64,000 nucleotides of DNA from Armigeres subalbatus (GCF_024139115.2 NC_085140.1:22660035-22724034), one strand, 5' to 3'. Shown: positions 1-12,438, counted from the stretch's first letter. The notes: generated from the sequence alone by a model not told the origin. Numbers and translations are program-made.

Positions 1-560
1 CTTTTAAGTTCTTGCGTTCCGCTTGTCACTCCTCACATCTATTTTCTCCTTTCGAGTATGGCTTCTCACTTTTCACTTTTCTCTTTTCACTACTAACTTC
101 TCACTTCTTCCGTAATGTTTCTTACAACTCAGTTTCCACTTCTCACATTGCACTTCTTGTTCCTCAATTTTCACCTGTCATCTCACAAATCTCATTTCTC
201 ACTTCTTATTGCTCATTTCCCGTTTCTAATTTTTCCCTTTTCCCTTCTAACATTTGACTTCTTGATTATCAGTTCTCTTATACCATTTTTCTCTTTCACT
301 TCCCATTTTTCACGTACCATTCACTTCTCGTCTATCTTTTTATCAATTCTCAATTCTCATTCTCATTTTTCGCTTCTCCCATCTTGTTTCCCAATCAAAA
401 TTCCAATTCTCAGTTTACAATTTATTCTCGATTCTCACTTGTTGCATTTAATTTTTCACTTCCCATCGTTCTCCACTTCTCACTTCCCTTCATTCATCAC
501 TTCGCACTTATCATTTTCACCTTTTTACCTCGTTTTATTTTTTTATTTTACATCCATTCA
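1..560. repeat. Pyrimidine-rich degenerate short tandem repeat
   Basis: The stretch is dominated on the + strand by variants of TTCTCACTTC and CATTTTTCAC, a degenerate minisatellite with a roughly 10-20 bp rhythm. Open frames across it translate to Phe/Ser/His/Leu-rich low-complexity peptides, which the base composition explains, so no gene is called. Nothing else is visible here. Confidence 0.7.
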
Positions 561-749
561 CATATTACGTAACGCTTCAGGGGGTGGAAAAGGATCTGTC
601 AGAGTGTTACGGGCATACAAATTTTGAAAAACCTTCCATAAAAAAAAAAGTTTCAAGAAGGTTGGTGTGGGATAAAAAATGCCAATTTCAACACTATGAA
701 ATTTGTAAATGAATTCCACCTCTTTTTTTTAATTTTTATTCTATACTAG

Positions 750-1690
750 CCGATCAGACCCTGTCTTGCCCGGGTTGAGCAGTTGTTTGTCGTGAGTAAA
801 TGTCAAATGTAAGATTGTTAGCAACACCACACTCTAGATTGGTTTTGATTCGATTTCAATTAAATTTGGCACATTCATTCTCTATCATAAGGAGAAGATA
901 ATAGAGGTGGAGGGAGGTTATTGACAAAAGAAGAAGGTATGGTAAGAAAAGTTCTCTTTAGGAAACGAGTGATTTAGTGTAACGTCCAACCCCCATGATC
1001 GATTTCAACCAAAATTGGTACAACGATTCTCTATCCCAAGAGATCGATTTTATGGAAGGATGGAGGATCACTGGAAAAACGGGGAGGTGTAGGGGGAGGG
1101 TTATTGTTTAAAAAAAATGAACTATCCCTAGCAGCACACATATTCCACATACGTTACTGCAACTCATATGTGACCGGATTCAGTCACAATCAAGTTGTTG
1201 AACTCTCGGGCCGATTTCAATCAAATTTGGTTTACAATTTCTCTGTCCTAAGGAAAAGCTCATAGATAGGGTGGGAAGGTCGTTGGGGAAAGGGGAAGGT
1301 ATGGAGGGAGGGGGCTCTTTCGAAAACGAGCAATTCAGTGTATCTTTCAACCCCCTTTACACTGAGTAGCTGATTGTATTAGTTTTGGGAGGGTCAGTGG
1401 GAAACAGATTTAGGGGAGAAGTATCGCTTAGAAAATGAACAATTTTGTAGACATTCTGAACCTCTGCACCGATTTCAACCAATTTGGTACACATATTCTT
1501 TATTCTAGATTCTGTTTATAGAGGAGGTAGAAGGGTTATTAGAAAATCCGGGAGGGTGTAGAGGGAAGGGAAAATGAAAAACTTTGTGACTTCCAAACCC
1601 CTTGACCGATTTCAACCAAATTTGGTACAATTGTTATATTTTTCCATGGAGACGATTATAGGACGTTGGAATGTCAGGGCAAGGGGAAGA
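750..1690. repeat. Degenerate tandem repeat with a unit near 170-230 bp
   Basis: The phrase CGATTTCAAYCAAATTTGGT recurs near 850, 1000, 1210, 1470 and 1605. Each time it is followed by a variant of ATTCTCTATCCTAAGG and then a G-rich GGGGAGG segment. The copies are old and diverged. No coding capacity is seen. Confidence 0.65.
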
Positions 1691-2724
1691 GAAGTTTTTC
1701 ACAAAATTTAAACTGTAGAAAAAGGAAGAAAAATATAAGAAGGAAAGCTACAGACAAAAGATAGATGAAAAAAATAAACAAAAGAAAAGATCAAAGTAGA
1801 AAGATGGAAGTAAATTTGATTTTTTGTGAGACTGAAAAGCCGTTAATCCCAAAGTAAAGTATACATGGAGAAAACAGGAAAAGAAAGCATAAAGCAAGAA
1901 GGTTGAAGATAAAAATAAGTTACAGGATATTGTAGGAAGTAAAGGAAGAAGGCATATGTAGAAAGAAAAAATAAAGAGGAAAAATGAAAAAGGAAGAAGG
2001 AAAAACAAAAGAACTAAAAATAAGAAAAGAAGGTAAAAAAGAAACAAGTAATGAGAAAAAAAGAAGATAGAAGAGAGAAAAATGTTTGGTGAATGAAAAG
2101 GAAGAATGGTAAGCGAAATGCAGAAAGAACCTATGAGAATTACATTTGAAAATATATTTGAAGTACAGTATTGACCCTATTTTGTCACTCCCCGATTTTG
2201 TCTAGCCCCGATTTTATCACGTTTTCGACCCGATTTTGCCATTCAAAAAAAAAAAAAAATCTGGAAACTGTAGTCGTTCTTTTCATTTTTGTAAATAGTA
2301 GCGCAAAGAACAATGATTTTCATGTTATTTCCTTTCACCGCCTGTGGTTTATTATAAATCATTTTTGAGTACCTGTCAAAAATTTTGTAAGCCTTTTTGA
2401 CAATAAATTACGGGTTCTGTTCACGTATTTTACCTTTCCAAGGCATAAACATATTTGAGAAACAAATAAAAAAATAATTTTTTTTCCGGTTTTGTCACAT
2501 GACACCTTAAAATTCATCAGGGAATGATCAAATCGGGCCATTACTATATTAACTCTTGCCTTCCATGGTAGCTGTAGCAAATTTTGCAACTTCCAATTTC
2601 TTTAAAAAAAATTTCAACAACAAGATGCAATATTTGGCACATCTTTTTGCGTTACTGAGAAATATTCTACGGACAAACATTTAGCAAATGTGATAATGAA
2701 AGCATTAAGCATGTAGAATAAAAA
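1690..2724. other. Low-complexity purine-rich tract and unassigned sequence
   Basis: From 1700 to 2110 the + strand is almost wholly A and G (GAAGAAAAA variants), and the minus-strand Leu/Phe-rich open frame there is a composition artefact. From 2175 to 2240 a short CCCGATTTTGTC-type motif is repeated; a similar phrase lies near 30565-30600. I see no gene. Confidence 0.5.
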
Positions 2725-4064
2725 CCCAGATTAAACCAACTAGCGGTGATGGCGCCTTTCTCGCGCAAAAGGTAATAAATGTAGCCTTTACGCTTACACC
2801 TCGATGATGTACAAGAAAGGCAAAACAGTTACACCGTCTAATGTTATGATAGAAAATTTACACTAGTAGACGACAGATGGCGCTGCCAAAAGTTTCTCGA
2901 ATTTCCTATGTTCGAATTTCGACTTTCGGACAATTTCATAGTACTATGAAACTGAACGAAGAGCATACTTACGCCTAAATGCGTGCAACACGAGCATCTT
3001 TATAGTACGATGAAACTCTTAATGGGAAGCCACGGATAAAATATTCATAGATGCAAGGCATTTTTCATAACACATTATTGTTCTATGTGACTATGTCTCA
3101 TCACTATTTTAATATTATCTATTTTTTGCAATTTGCAATTATTATGAAATTCAATAGTGATCAACAGCGTTTTAGTCTCTGTCGGATGCAACTTGTTGCA
3201 AGAAAATCGGTTAGGAGTTTCTATGTGAAAATTTGGCTAATGTTTTTTTATGGCATTTTGTGCACACACACACGCACACACATACACACACACACACGCA
3301 CACACGGACAGACAGACATTTGTTCAGCTCATCGAGCTGAGTCGAATGGTATATAACACTATGGGTCTCCGGGACTTCTATCAAAAGTTCGATTTTGGAG
3401 TGAAATGATAGCCTTTCGGTACAACTTAGTTGTACGAGAAAGGCAAAAAGATTTAAAAAATTAATAATTTTATTTTTTTTTTCGTTTCAGGTTCGACACA
3501 ATGCAAATATTGTTGGGTATGATAATACACATATTTATAATATGTTATTGAACGAAGGCTTACACACTTACTCTCATTTATACTAGTATCGGCTTGCCAA
3601 TCAAAATTATTATAGCGATCTGTGAACCTTTAATTACTCAGCTCGACGAATTGAGGTGATGTCTGTATGTGTGTATGTATGTGTACAAAAAATGTGAGAC
3701 AAACTTTTTTCTACTTAGCATTATCCGATTTTCTCGCAACAAGTTGCATTCGACGCAGATTGTGGCCTAGTTAGACCCTACTGAAAATAAGACAGATCGG
3801 ACATTGCGATCCAGAGTTATCAAAAAAACATTGCTTTTTTCTCCAGTTTTCCCAAGGGTCCCCCCTTGAAAAAATATTTAAAAATTATTATTTTTTCCAA
3901 AGTCTTCTGCAATGCATCCAAATGAACGCAAAAAAATGTGAATTGAAGGAAATAACTGAATCTATCTCCGTGAAGTGCAATTTTGACCTCTCTTATGCGA
4001 TTCTCTTGTTTTATTTTACAATACACGAGAAAGGCATCATCACCACTAGGTGGATTTTTCTGGG
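2725..4064. mobile_element. Non-autonomous TIR element, about 1.34 kb
   Basis: The left end (CCCAGATTAAACCAACTAGC, then GGTGATGGCGCCTTTCTCG) matches the reverse complement of the right end (CCCAGAAAAATCCACCTAGT, then GGTGATGATGCCTTTCTCG). No transposase frame lies between them. A CA-rich microsatellite is inside (3263-3307), and another GTACGAGAAAGGCAAAA-type end at 3430-3450 suggests a composite. The same terminal phrase recurs near 10846-10885 and 63028-63045, so the family is repeated in the window. The target duplication is unclear. Confidence 0.6.
3263..3307. repeat. CA-rich microsatellite
   Basis: Mostly CA dinucleotides with CG and TA interruptions, followed by a short GGACAGACAGACA stretch. 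It lies inside the TIR element at 2725-4064. Confidence 0.9.
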
Positions 4065-4189
4065 TGTTTTGTTGGACTTTCAGCGACTTCTATGGTATAT
4101 ATGTCATGTACTGGAACATGTATAGCGATTTATAATTCCGCACCATGATAACGCAAAAACACGATATGAAAGCCTTGTTCGATGAGTTC

Positions 4190-7076
4190 TTCCGGGCCTC
4201 TTGAAAGAAGGCTTCCAGCCCTCTTGAAAGAAGGCTTCCAGCCCTCTTGAAAGGAGGCTTCCGGGCCTCTTGAAAGTAGGCTTCCGGGCCTCTTGAAAGG
4301 AGGCTTTCGGGCCTCTTGAAAGAAGGCTTCCGGGCCTCTTGAAAGGAGGCTTATGGGCCTTTTGAAAGGTGGCTTCCCGGCCTCTTGAGAGGAGGCTTCC
4401 GGGCTTCTTGAAAGGTGGCTTCCGAGCCTCTTGAAAGGAGGCTTCCGAGCTTCTTGAAAGGAGGCTTCCGAGCTTCTTGAAAGGAGGCTTCCGAGCCTCT
4501 TGAAAGGAGGCTTCCGGGCCTCTTGAAAGGAGGCTTCCAGGCCCCATGAAAGAAGGCTTCCGAACCTTTTGAAAGGAGGCTTCCGAGCCTTTTGAAAGGA
4601 GGCTTCCGGGCCTCTTGAAAGGAGGCTTCCGGGCCTCTTGAAAGGAGGCTTCCGGGCCTCTTGAAAGGAGGCTTCCGGGCCTCCTTTCAAGGCTTCCGGG
4701 CCTCTTGAAAGGAGGCTTCCGGGCCTCTTGAAAGGAGGCTTCCGGGGCTCTTGAAAGGAGGCTTCCGGGCCTCTTGAAAGGAGGCTTCCGGGCCTCTTGA
4801 AAGGAGGCTTCTGGGCCTCTCGAAAGGAGGCTTCCGGGCCTCTTGAAAGGAGGCTTCCGGGCCTCTTGAAAGGAGGCTTCCGGGCCTCTTGAAAGGAGGC
4901 TTCCGGGCCTCTTGAAAGGAGGCTTCCGGGCCTCTTGAAAGGAGGCTTCCGGGCCTCTTGAAAGGAGGCTTCCAGGTCTCTTGAAAGTAGGCTTCCGGGC
5001 CTCTTGAAAGGAAGCTTCCGGCCTCTTGAAAGGAGGCTTCCGGGCCTCTTGAAGGAGGCTTCCGGGCCTCTTGAAAGGAGGCTTCCGGGCCTCTTGAAAG
5101 GAGGCTTCCGGGCCTCTTGAAAGGAGGCTTCCGGGCCTCTTGAAAGGAGGCTTCCGGGCCTCTTGAAAGGAGGCTTCCGGGCCTCTTGAAAGGAGGCTTC
5201 CGGGCCTCTTGAAAGGAGGCTTCCGGGCCTCTTGAAAGGAGGCTTCCGGGCTTCTTGAAAGGAGGTTCCGGGCCTCTTGAAAGGAGGCTTCCGGGCCTCT
5301 TGAAATGAGGCTTCCGGGCCTCTTGAAAGGAGGCTTCCGGGCCTCTTGAAAGGAGGCTTCCGGGCCTCTTGAAAAAAGGCTTCCGGGCCTCTTGAAAGGA
5401 GGCTTCCGGGCCTCTTGAAAGGAGGTTTCCGGGCCTCTTGAAAGGAGGCTTTCGGGCCTCTTGAAGGCTTCCGGGACTCTTGAAAGGAGGCTTCCGAGCC
5501 TCTTGAAAGAAGGCTTTCGGGCCTCTTGAAGGCTTCCAGGCCTCTTGAAAGGAGGCTTCCGAGCCTCTTGAAAGAAGGCTTCCAGGCCTCTTGAAAGGAG
5601 TCTTCCGGGGCTCTTGAAAGGAGGCTTCCGGGCCTCTTGAAAGGTGGCTTCCGGGCTTCTTGAAAGGACGCTTCCGGGCCTCTTGAAAGGAAATTTCCGG
5701 GCCGCTTGAAAGGAGGCTTCCGGGCCTCTTGAAAGAAGGCTTCCAGGCTTCTTGAAAGGAGGCTTCCGGACCTCTTGAAAGCAGGCTTCGTAGCCTCTTG
5801 AAAGGAGGCTTCCAGGCCTCTTAAAAGAAGCCTTCCGGGCCTCTTGAAAGGAGGCTTTCGGGCCTCTTGAAGGCTTCCGGGCCTCTTGAAAGGAGGCTTC
5901 CGGGCCTCTTGAAAGGAGGCTTCCGAGCCTCTTGAAAGGAGGCTTCCGAGCCTCTTGAATGAAGGTTTCCGGGCCTCTTGAAAGAAGGCTTCCGAGCCTC
6001 TTGAAAGGAGGCTTCCGAGCCTCTTGAAAGGAGGCTTCCGAGCCTCTTGACAGGAGGCTTCCGAGCCTCTCGAAAGGAGGCTTCCGGGCCTCTTGAAAGG
6101 AGGCTGGAGCCTCTTGAAAGGAGGCTGGGCCTCTTGAAAGGAGGCTTCGGGCCTCTTGAAAGGAGGCTTCCAGGCGTCTTGAAAGGAGGCTTCCTGAGCC
6201 TCTTGAAAGGAGGCTTCCAGGCCTCTTGAAAGGAGGCTTCCAGACCTCTTGAAAGGAGGCTTCCAGGCCTCTTGAAAGGAGGCTTCCAGGCCTCTTGAAA
6301 GGAGGCTTCCAGGCTTCTTGAAAGGAGGCTTCCAGGCCTCTTGAAGGAGGCTTCCCGGCCTCTTGAAAGAATGCTTCCCGGCCTCTTGAAAGGAGGCTTC
6401 CCGGCCTCTTGAAGGAGGCTTCCCGGCCTCTTGAAAGGAGGCTTCTGAGCCTCTTGAAAGGAGGCTGAGCCTCTTGAAAGGAGGCTTCCAGGCCTCTTGA
6501 AAGGAGGCTTCCAGCCTCTTGAAGGAGGCTTCCAGGCCTCTTGAAAGGAGGCTTCCAGGCCTCTTGAAAGGAGGCTTCTGAGCCTCTTGAAAGGAGGCTT
6601 CCAGCCTCTTGAAAGGAGGCTTCCAGGCCTCTTGAAAGGAGGCTCCCAGGCCTCTTGAAAGGAGGCTCCAGAGCCTCTTGAAAGGAGGCTCCTGAGCCTC
6701 TTGAAAGGAGGCTTCCGAGCCTCTGGAACGGAGGCTTCCGAGCCTCTTGAAGGAGGCTTCCGAGCCTCTTGAAAGGAGGCTTCCGAGCCTCTTGAAAGGA
6801 GGCTTCCGAGCCTCTTGAAAGGAGGCTTCCGAGCCTCTTGAAAGGAGGCTTTCGAGCCTCTTGAAAGGAGGCTTTCGAGCCTCTTGAAAGGAGGCTTCCG
6901 GGCCTCATGAAAGGAGGCTTCCGGGCGTCTTGAAAGGAGGCTTCCGGGCCTCTTGAAAGCAGGCTTCCGGGCCTCTTGAAAAGAGGCTTCCGGGCCTCTT
7001 GGAAGGAGGCTTCCGGGTCTCTTGAAAGGAAGCTTCCGGACCTCTTGAAAGCAGGCTTCCGGGCCTCTTGAAAACA
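4190..7076. repeat. 23-bp satellite array 1, about 2.9 kb
   Basis: About 125 head-to-tail copies of a 23-bp unit, consensus GGCTTCCGGGCCTCTTGAAA plus GGA. Variants are zoned: the CCGGGCC form dominates 4190-5900, CCAGGCC dominates 6160-6660 and CCGAGCC dominates 6690-6900, as expected from local expansion. Occasional units are shortened. The very long minus-strand open frames here (up to 1004 codons) arise because the 23-bp unit has no stop in any frame on that strand, and three units make exactly 23 codons. Unlike the arrays at 31 kb and 45 kb, I find no hAT ends around this one. Confidence 0.95.
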
Positions 7077-7536
7077 TGCAAACGTCCTTATGACCGGAAT
7101 CTCAAATGCAGTGTGCAAAATTTTTTATTGTTAATATTTTTGGTAATACAGCACTGTGTGAGCCGCGTGCTAATTATATGACCACCACTGTATTTGAGTT
7201 TAATAACTGGGAAGGCCGAAATGGTTTATTATAGTTACATTCAAGTAATTTATTTTAATTCAATGCGACGAAATAATAAGAAGACAGTCTGAGCTATCTA
7301 GTTTGAGTTATTTATTCTTCTCGGTACTGTATAATCAGGTATCCGAAGTTTATATTGTAGTGCCTATTGAATCAAATGCCAGTTGCTGTCCGAGGTTTGA
7401 ATCAAACCAAAGGCGAACATTTTCAAAAATTTTCGAACATTCTACGTAATAACTCGCACAACTTGAACAAGAAGTTCGAAGATGCATGCTATATTTTATG
7501 ATAACCATGGTGAGGTGATTTAAACTTTGTGACTTA
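7077..7536. other. Unassigned spacer
   Basis: AT-rich non-coding sequence between the satellite and the SINE. I see no gene or clear repeat. Confidence 0.4.
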
Positions 7537-7558
7537 AAATTTATTTCAACAGACTGCT

Positions 7559-8183
7559 AGCGGGCTTGGTAGTCATATGGCTACTGCTTCTGCCTCATAC
7601 GCAGGAGGTCGTGGGTTCAATCCCAGGTCCGTTCCATTATCCTACTTTGTATCTTTATCTATGTTTTTCATGTTCTAGCAATCACTAGAACAGGAAATGG
7701 ACTTCCATACCGTTTCCATTACTATTCCTATACCTTCAACTTGAGTATTCTAACAGTAATCTGCTAGAATTGGGAATGAACTATAGAGCTCGTTTCCTAC
7801 ATATAATTAGAAATTCCATCATTTGCCTACTCCTATCTATCACATTGGCAGCTCGTTAACCAAGACGGACCTCTGCTTCTCGAACCTAACCCAAAAATTC
7901 CAACAAATTTCGCATGAACTCGTGGCAAGTGCAGAGGTATATTCGGCTTGCAGTGGGCGAGTGATTGCATCATCATTTCCTCCCCCTTCCCTACATTGAC
8001 TTGCATTCTGACATGGCACGCGCCAGTATGACCTAACAAATGAGATCACCAGTACTTGTACATTGAAGATGTGTGCTAGTCCCAAGCAAAACATCTGTTG
8101 GTTCCCTGTGCAAGAACAGCTGATCTGGTCATAATGGAGTAGCAACTACGAGCAGTCAATCAAGCTCAAGCTCAAGCAAGCTC
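7559..8183 (+). mobile_element. tRNA-derived SINE, about 625 bp, complete with target duplication
   Basis: The element is flanked by a perfect 22-bp direct repeat (7537-7558 and 8184-8205), the mark of LINE-mediated retroposition. Its head is tRNA-like: a degenerate A box around 7568-7583 and a perfect B box, GGTTCAATCCC, at 7615-7625, so an internal RNA polymerase III promoter is likely. The body is long for a SINE. The 3' end is a short repeat of the hexamer AAGCTC at about 8160-8183. Its 3' half is related to a partial copy at 37082-37396, where the tail hexamer is ATGCTC. It may belong to a known mosquito tRNA-SINE family (Feilai-like), but I cannot confirm the name. Confidence 0.85.
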
Positions 8184-8205
8184 AAATTTATTTCAACAGA
8201 CTGCT

Positions 8206-11093
8206 TACAACCGCCCGAGGTTTGAATCCGCATGGTAGATCTATTATATTTTCACAAGATTAATAATGCAAGCAAATTACGTAATAAGTATGTTATACTT
8301 ATGTATTTGCTTCATGCACGAAAAGTTCTGCGAAAACATTGGCTAATTTAGACTGCGTAAATAATTTCATTTTCCAAGGAAATTCCAAGGAAGCGCCCAA
8401 GAGAAAAAAGCGTGCTCAGCAATCGATATATAATGGCTTTGATTTTCGCATGGTTCAAAATTTCAACAAGTGTCAGATTCACATTCCCCTCTCTCGACCA
8501 AGGAAAAGCTAACTACCGAAATTACCGAAAACAAACATCCAAAGCTACATCCCATCTTGGAGTTTCGTCAGGTATGGGTTTTCACTTGGTTGAACGGTAT
8601 GATAAATTCTTGATAATAACAACGAAGCCTGACGACGGACGCGGCGAGTGGCAAGGAGGCTCGAGAAACGCGAACTCCACCCGCTAGTGTGCAGTTAGGT
8701 AGGATTTCCAGGAAGCAACAGATGAAAATTTATATCGACAGAGAGGAAACCCTCAGCATTGCGGAGCGGTATTGTCTTGACGTCTGGGTGTTCCACAGGC
8801 GTTACTAGAACGCAGGTTGGTTGGGAATACAATCATTGCGAAAAATTTATAGCAAATAGCTGATCGTAATAGACATTTCGGATGTAACAAATTATAACGT
8901 TAATAACTATAGACGTGCTTAATTAGCTACTAAATGAATCAATTAATGATAAAATAAATTATGTATATCCCATGTGAAGCTTTGAGGCTCGATTTCATTT
9001 TTAAAGTTTGAACCTCGTTAGAATATAAATTGATTTGTTGGTTTGTCCTATTTCAAAAACACAACTGAATGACTTTCTGCTCCAGGAATATTTTCTTTCT
9101 AGTATGTCCGCCCCTGTCCAAGTCTGCCAGTGTCCAAGATGATGACGGTTTCGTTCCTTCCATCAGGCACAAACAGCAGAGCACTTTTGGGGGGTCGTGC
9201 GTGGGTGGATTCTTCAGATGGATGTTCATTTTTTCCTCCTCGTGTTCCGTTCCGCACGAGTTCACTTTGGCAGGGCAGCCGCCTCCACCTCCATATCTCC
9301 GGCATCGTCGTGTTCCTTCGCTTCAAGGTGAAACAAAAAAAACACTAAACCATCCAAAAACCATAGGTTTTCCAGCCAAAGTAGCGCACCATTATGACGA
9401 AGATGATCCCTGGTAACCCCCGCAAAATTGGCATGTGTGATTGGGCAATTGTTTTAGATTAGATATTTATGTGCTACTCGAAGGAAAGTCGGTCCGGATC
9501 CTTCATCATTTGGATGGGTACTTTTACCTGGAAGCAGTAATTTAGTAGCCGGTGGCAGGTGGATTAAGCGGCCGGAAAATTCGGTGTTGACGATAGTTAT
9601 TCCGAATGGAAGCTGGCCCACACACCAGGCGTTTTCTCCAGGGAGCCATAAATGAGGGACTGCACGTTTAGTGCGGAGCATTCGTTTGAAGATGAATTGA
9701 AATTCAGTCCCCTTTCGATATGGAAGACAGTTAACTGGGGGGGACTTTTTGTGAGTAGGTTACTTGTTTTCGGATCACTACGTCTCTATTAATTTACGTG
9801 AATGTTTTCTCGGGGGGGTCAATAAATGGTAGGTTAAGGAACCAAATAAATATTTTCTGCCTTATATCGACCTCAATTGATTGTTGGATTTCCTCAATGC
9901 TAACGCACCGGAAATTGATGACATTTTTAGTCGTTCTCAACATATCGCAAAGAAAAACAATTTTAGTCGATGTATTTTAGGCATAATTTTACGTGTTTTG
10001 TTGAAATAAAAAAAATCTTTCAAAATTAAATGAGATACTCCTAGGGTTGAATATTATCCTTCTTTATGGTTCTACGTGTTCGCGGAAGCTTGATCTAAGC
10101 TAAGATAAGAATATTTCAACTAGAATTTTATTCAAAATGGTATAAAGGAGATTTATCACCTGACAAAAAAACAATTTGCTATATGAATTCTATTCGTACC
10201 GTTTCAGTAGGTGAATGTGACATGCATTGCATTGACATGATTCGCAGACGAAATATTTTTATCTTCCGATAATAAAAACGTAAAAAACATTTTTTCCATT
10301 ACCCCTGCTCAGCTACCTTTTCATCGGAGGAAGGAGAACCACCATCAGGACATTTGAAAAGCGGTAAACAGCAAACATTTTATCGACGTCATTCGTTCTA
10401 CAACAAATTCATCTCCAAAAGTCATAAGAAAAAGCTCAGACGCAGACCAGTCGACAGACACAACATCTTGCGGCTACCTACACGTCTACTGGCAAATTTT
10501 GTTTGATGGCTCCAGGAAATGAACTCAGTATGGATCGTACTTGATGAAACAATTTCACAGACGGATCTCTGCGTTGCATGTCTTTCTACATCATCCGCCA
10601 TCAAAGAATTTGGATTGTAATTTTTGATGTGTCAAGTTATCTCAAAGTTTATATTTATATGCTTTGAAAAGTTAGCAAACTCGATTTCCACCAATACACG
10701 CTATATTGCTCTTAAGTACATTGAGCTTCAACGTCTATCGTTCATTCCCATACTCTACAATTTGTAGCTCTACCAAAATGAGGAATCATTAGGATGTCAA
10801 TAACGCAATTATTTTTAAATGTTTGGAAATTAAAAAAACAGGTTAATCTACCTAGCGCTGACAATGCCTTTCTCGATTCTATCGCTTTGTTTCGCCCTAG
10901 CATGATACATATAATAAAATAATTGTCTACATTACGGCTTTTGTAAAAGCTGTATAACAAATCAGCCAACCAATGCCACTAGAAAATACGAGAAAGGTAA
11001 ACACAGCATGTCGATTTGATATTTGCACTAATTAATTAGCCGTAGATAACAATCCCGAGTAACACACTTGTCATAAATAAGTTTCTGTGATTC
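8206..11093. other. Mostly unique sequence, no gene called
   Basis: Less repetitive than the flanks. It holds several short open frames (the longest is about 115 codons at 9069-9416) without recognisable domains or convincing splice structure. A small derivative of the CCTAGCGGTG...CCTTTCTCG element family lies at about 10840-11000. Regulatory or untranslated sequence of a neighbouring gene is possible but not shown. Confidence 0.4.
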
Positions 11094-11101
11094 GTATAGA
11101 A

Positions 11102-11342
11102 CAGTGGTGCTCAGCATTTTGGGCGTTTTTTCCCCCTAATTTACTTGTCACACGATAAAAATCAGCTTTCACCTTTGTCGTTTCGTTCCGAGCAAATTTA
11201 TTACCAATATCCGTTTTATTACTGTCAGCAGATAGATACATTTAAAAGCTTTTGACCAAGTGCTAATTTGTATTGTCAAAGCTCATTTTTATTGTGTGAA
11301 AAGCAAATTAAGAAAAAACGCCCAAAGTGCTGAGCACCACTG
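11102..11342. mobile_element. hAT-type MITE with perfect 8-bp target duplication
   Basis: The 241-bp element is bounded by inverted repeats starting CAGTGGTGCTCAGCA and continuing to about 30 bp (GCGTTTTTTCC on the left, GGAAAAAACGC-like on the right). It is flanked by the perfect direct repeat GTATAGAA (11094-11101 and 11343-11350). The 8-bp duplication and the CAG-starting ends are diagnostic of hAT elements. It has no coding capacity. Confidence 0.92.
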
Positions 11343-11350
11343 GTATAGAA

Positions 11351-11814
11351 CTAGATCTACGTGTATTTGAGTTGCTGGAACCAATCCCGTCTAAACTTTG
11401 CTACTGGGGATATTACGACAGCGCGGTTTAATAAACTGATTCTTTTTACCTGGTTTCAGCAGAAATTCGAACGCGCACAAAAATTGTAAGCACGCGAACG
11501 AATTTTGGGGCATCCAATTTCCGGTGATTGAATATTATTTTTCATCCATGTGCATGAATGTTTATTTTTTTTTCATTCTTTCATTTCAACAATTTTCTTT
11601 TTTCTCCAAAACAATAACAAAAAGCTCCAAGGAAAAGAAATTCCCTTCGTTGACAGCCGAGGCATCGCGTCATCAATTATTCAACCTGTGCTCCGTTTGG
11701 TTTAGGCTAAATATTTGACACATCCCATGTAAACAATTTATCCTCAAGAGTGTTTCCCATATGTTTGCTATTATCTATCCCACGTCCCATTTAGCGAATT
11801 CAGCTCAAACTAAA
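11351..11814. other. Unassigned AT-rich spacer
   Basis: No gene or repeat recognised. The 64-codon open frame at 11524 is low-complexity. Confidence 0.35.
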
Positions 11815-11822
11815 CGTAAAAG

Positions 11823-12438
11823 CAGAGCGTTAATGAATAAAGCTTCAAATGAATGATTGAATTGGTTATGATTAAATCATTTAACTTTATGAATAAAGAT
11901 TATGATTAATGATTTATTCATTTTTGACAATGATTAATGATTATGATTAACGATTAAAATATTTTTTACAATGAATAACGATTATGAATAATGAATAAAA
12001 CGTTTGAAGTATGATTAACGATTACCGATCGTGATTAAATGTTGACAGAATATGTGTATGATTAATGATTAACGATCGATATGATTAATGAATAATGATT
12101 ATGAATAATCAAATTGAATGATTTGAATAGTGATCAATAGTCAAGTAACCTTTCTTCCAAATTGAGTTATTAAAAGGTATAAAATTATATGATTATGATT
12201 AAAGATTAATGAATAAAAGCGATGTATGCAATGATTAAAATTGATGAGTTATGAATAAACTCAAAACAATTATGAATATGATTAGTGATTAATGATTGAA
12301 TGTAGAGTTATATGATTAATTGATTAGTGATTAATGATTAAATCATATTTTTTGTATGATTATGATTAATGAATAATGATTAAATAACCCATTATTCATT
12401 AATCATGATTAAATCTATGATTAATTACTAATGCTCTG
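11823..12438. mobile_element. Probable hAT-like MITE filled with ATGATTAATG repeats
   Basis: The ends CAGAGCGTTAATGAATAA and (reverse complement) CAGAGCATTAGTAATTAA are inverted repeats. They are flanked by 8-bp near-identical direct repeats, CGTAAAAG (11815-11822) and CTTAAAAG (12439-12446), with one mismatch. The interior is an irregular array of ATGATTAATGATTATGAATA variants, extremely AT-rich, with no open frame. The hAT assignment rests on the CAGAG ends and duplication length. Confidence 0.65.

Noticed and set aside
12..627. Two Phe/Ser/His-rich proteins on the + strand
   Set aside because: They are composition artefacts of a pyrimidine-rich degenerate repeat.
4190..7076. CRISPR-like array
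   Set aside because: The repeats are directly adjacent with no spacers, and the genome is eukaryotic.
4104..7118. A 1004-codon minus-strand protein of repeated SRGPEASFQEARKPPF units, and similar frames at 30871-33662 and 45218-46476
   Set aside because: They follow the 23-bp satellite, which has no stop in any frame on that strand. The peptide changes freely with unit indels and there is no promoter or splice context.
7559..7632. Stand-alone tRNA gene
   Set aside because: The tRNA-like part is the head of a long element with a 22-bp target duplication and a repeat tail, so it is a SINE.
9069..9416. A 115-codon + strand frame
   Set aside because: It has no recognisable domain, competing frames on both strands and no splice or promoter support. 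It may be untranslated host sequence.
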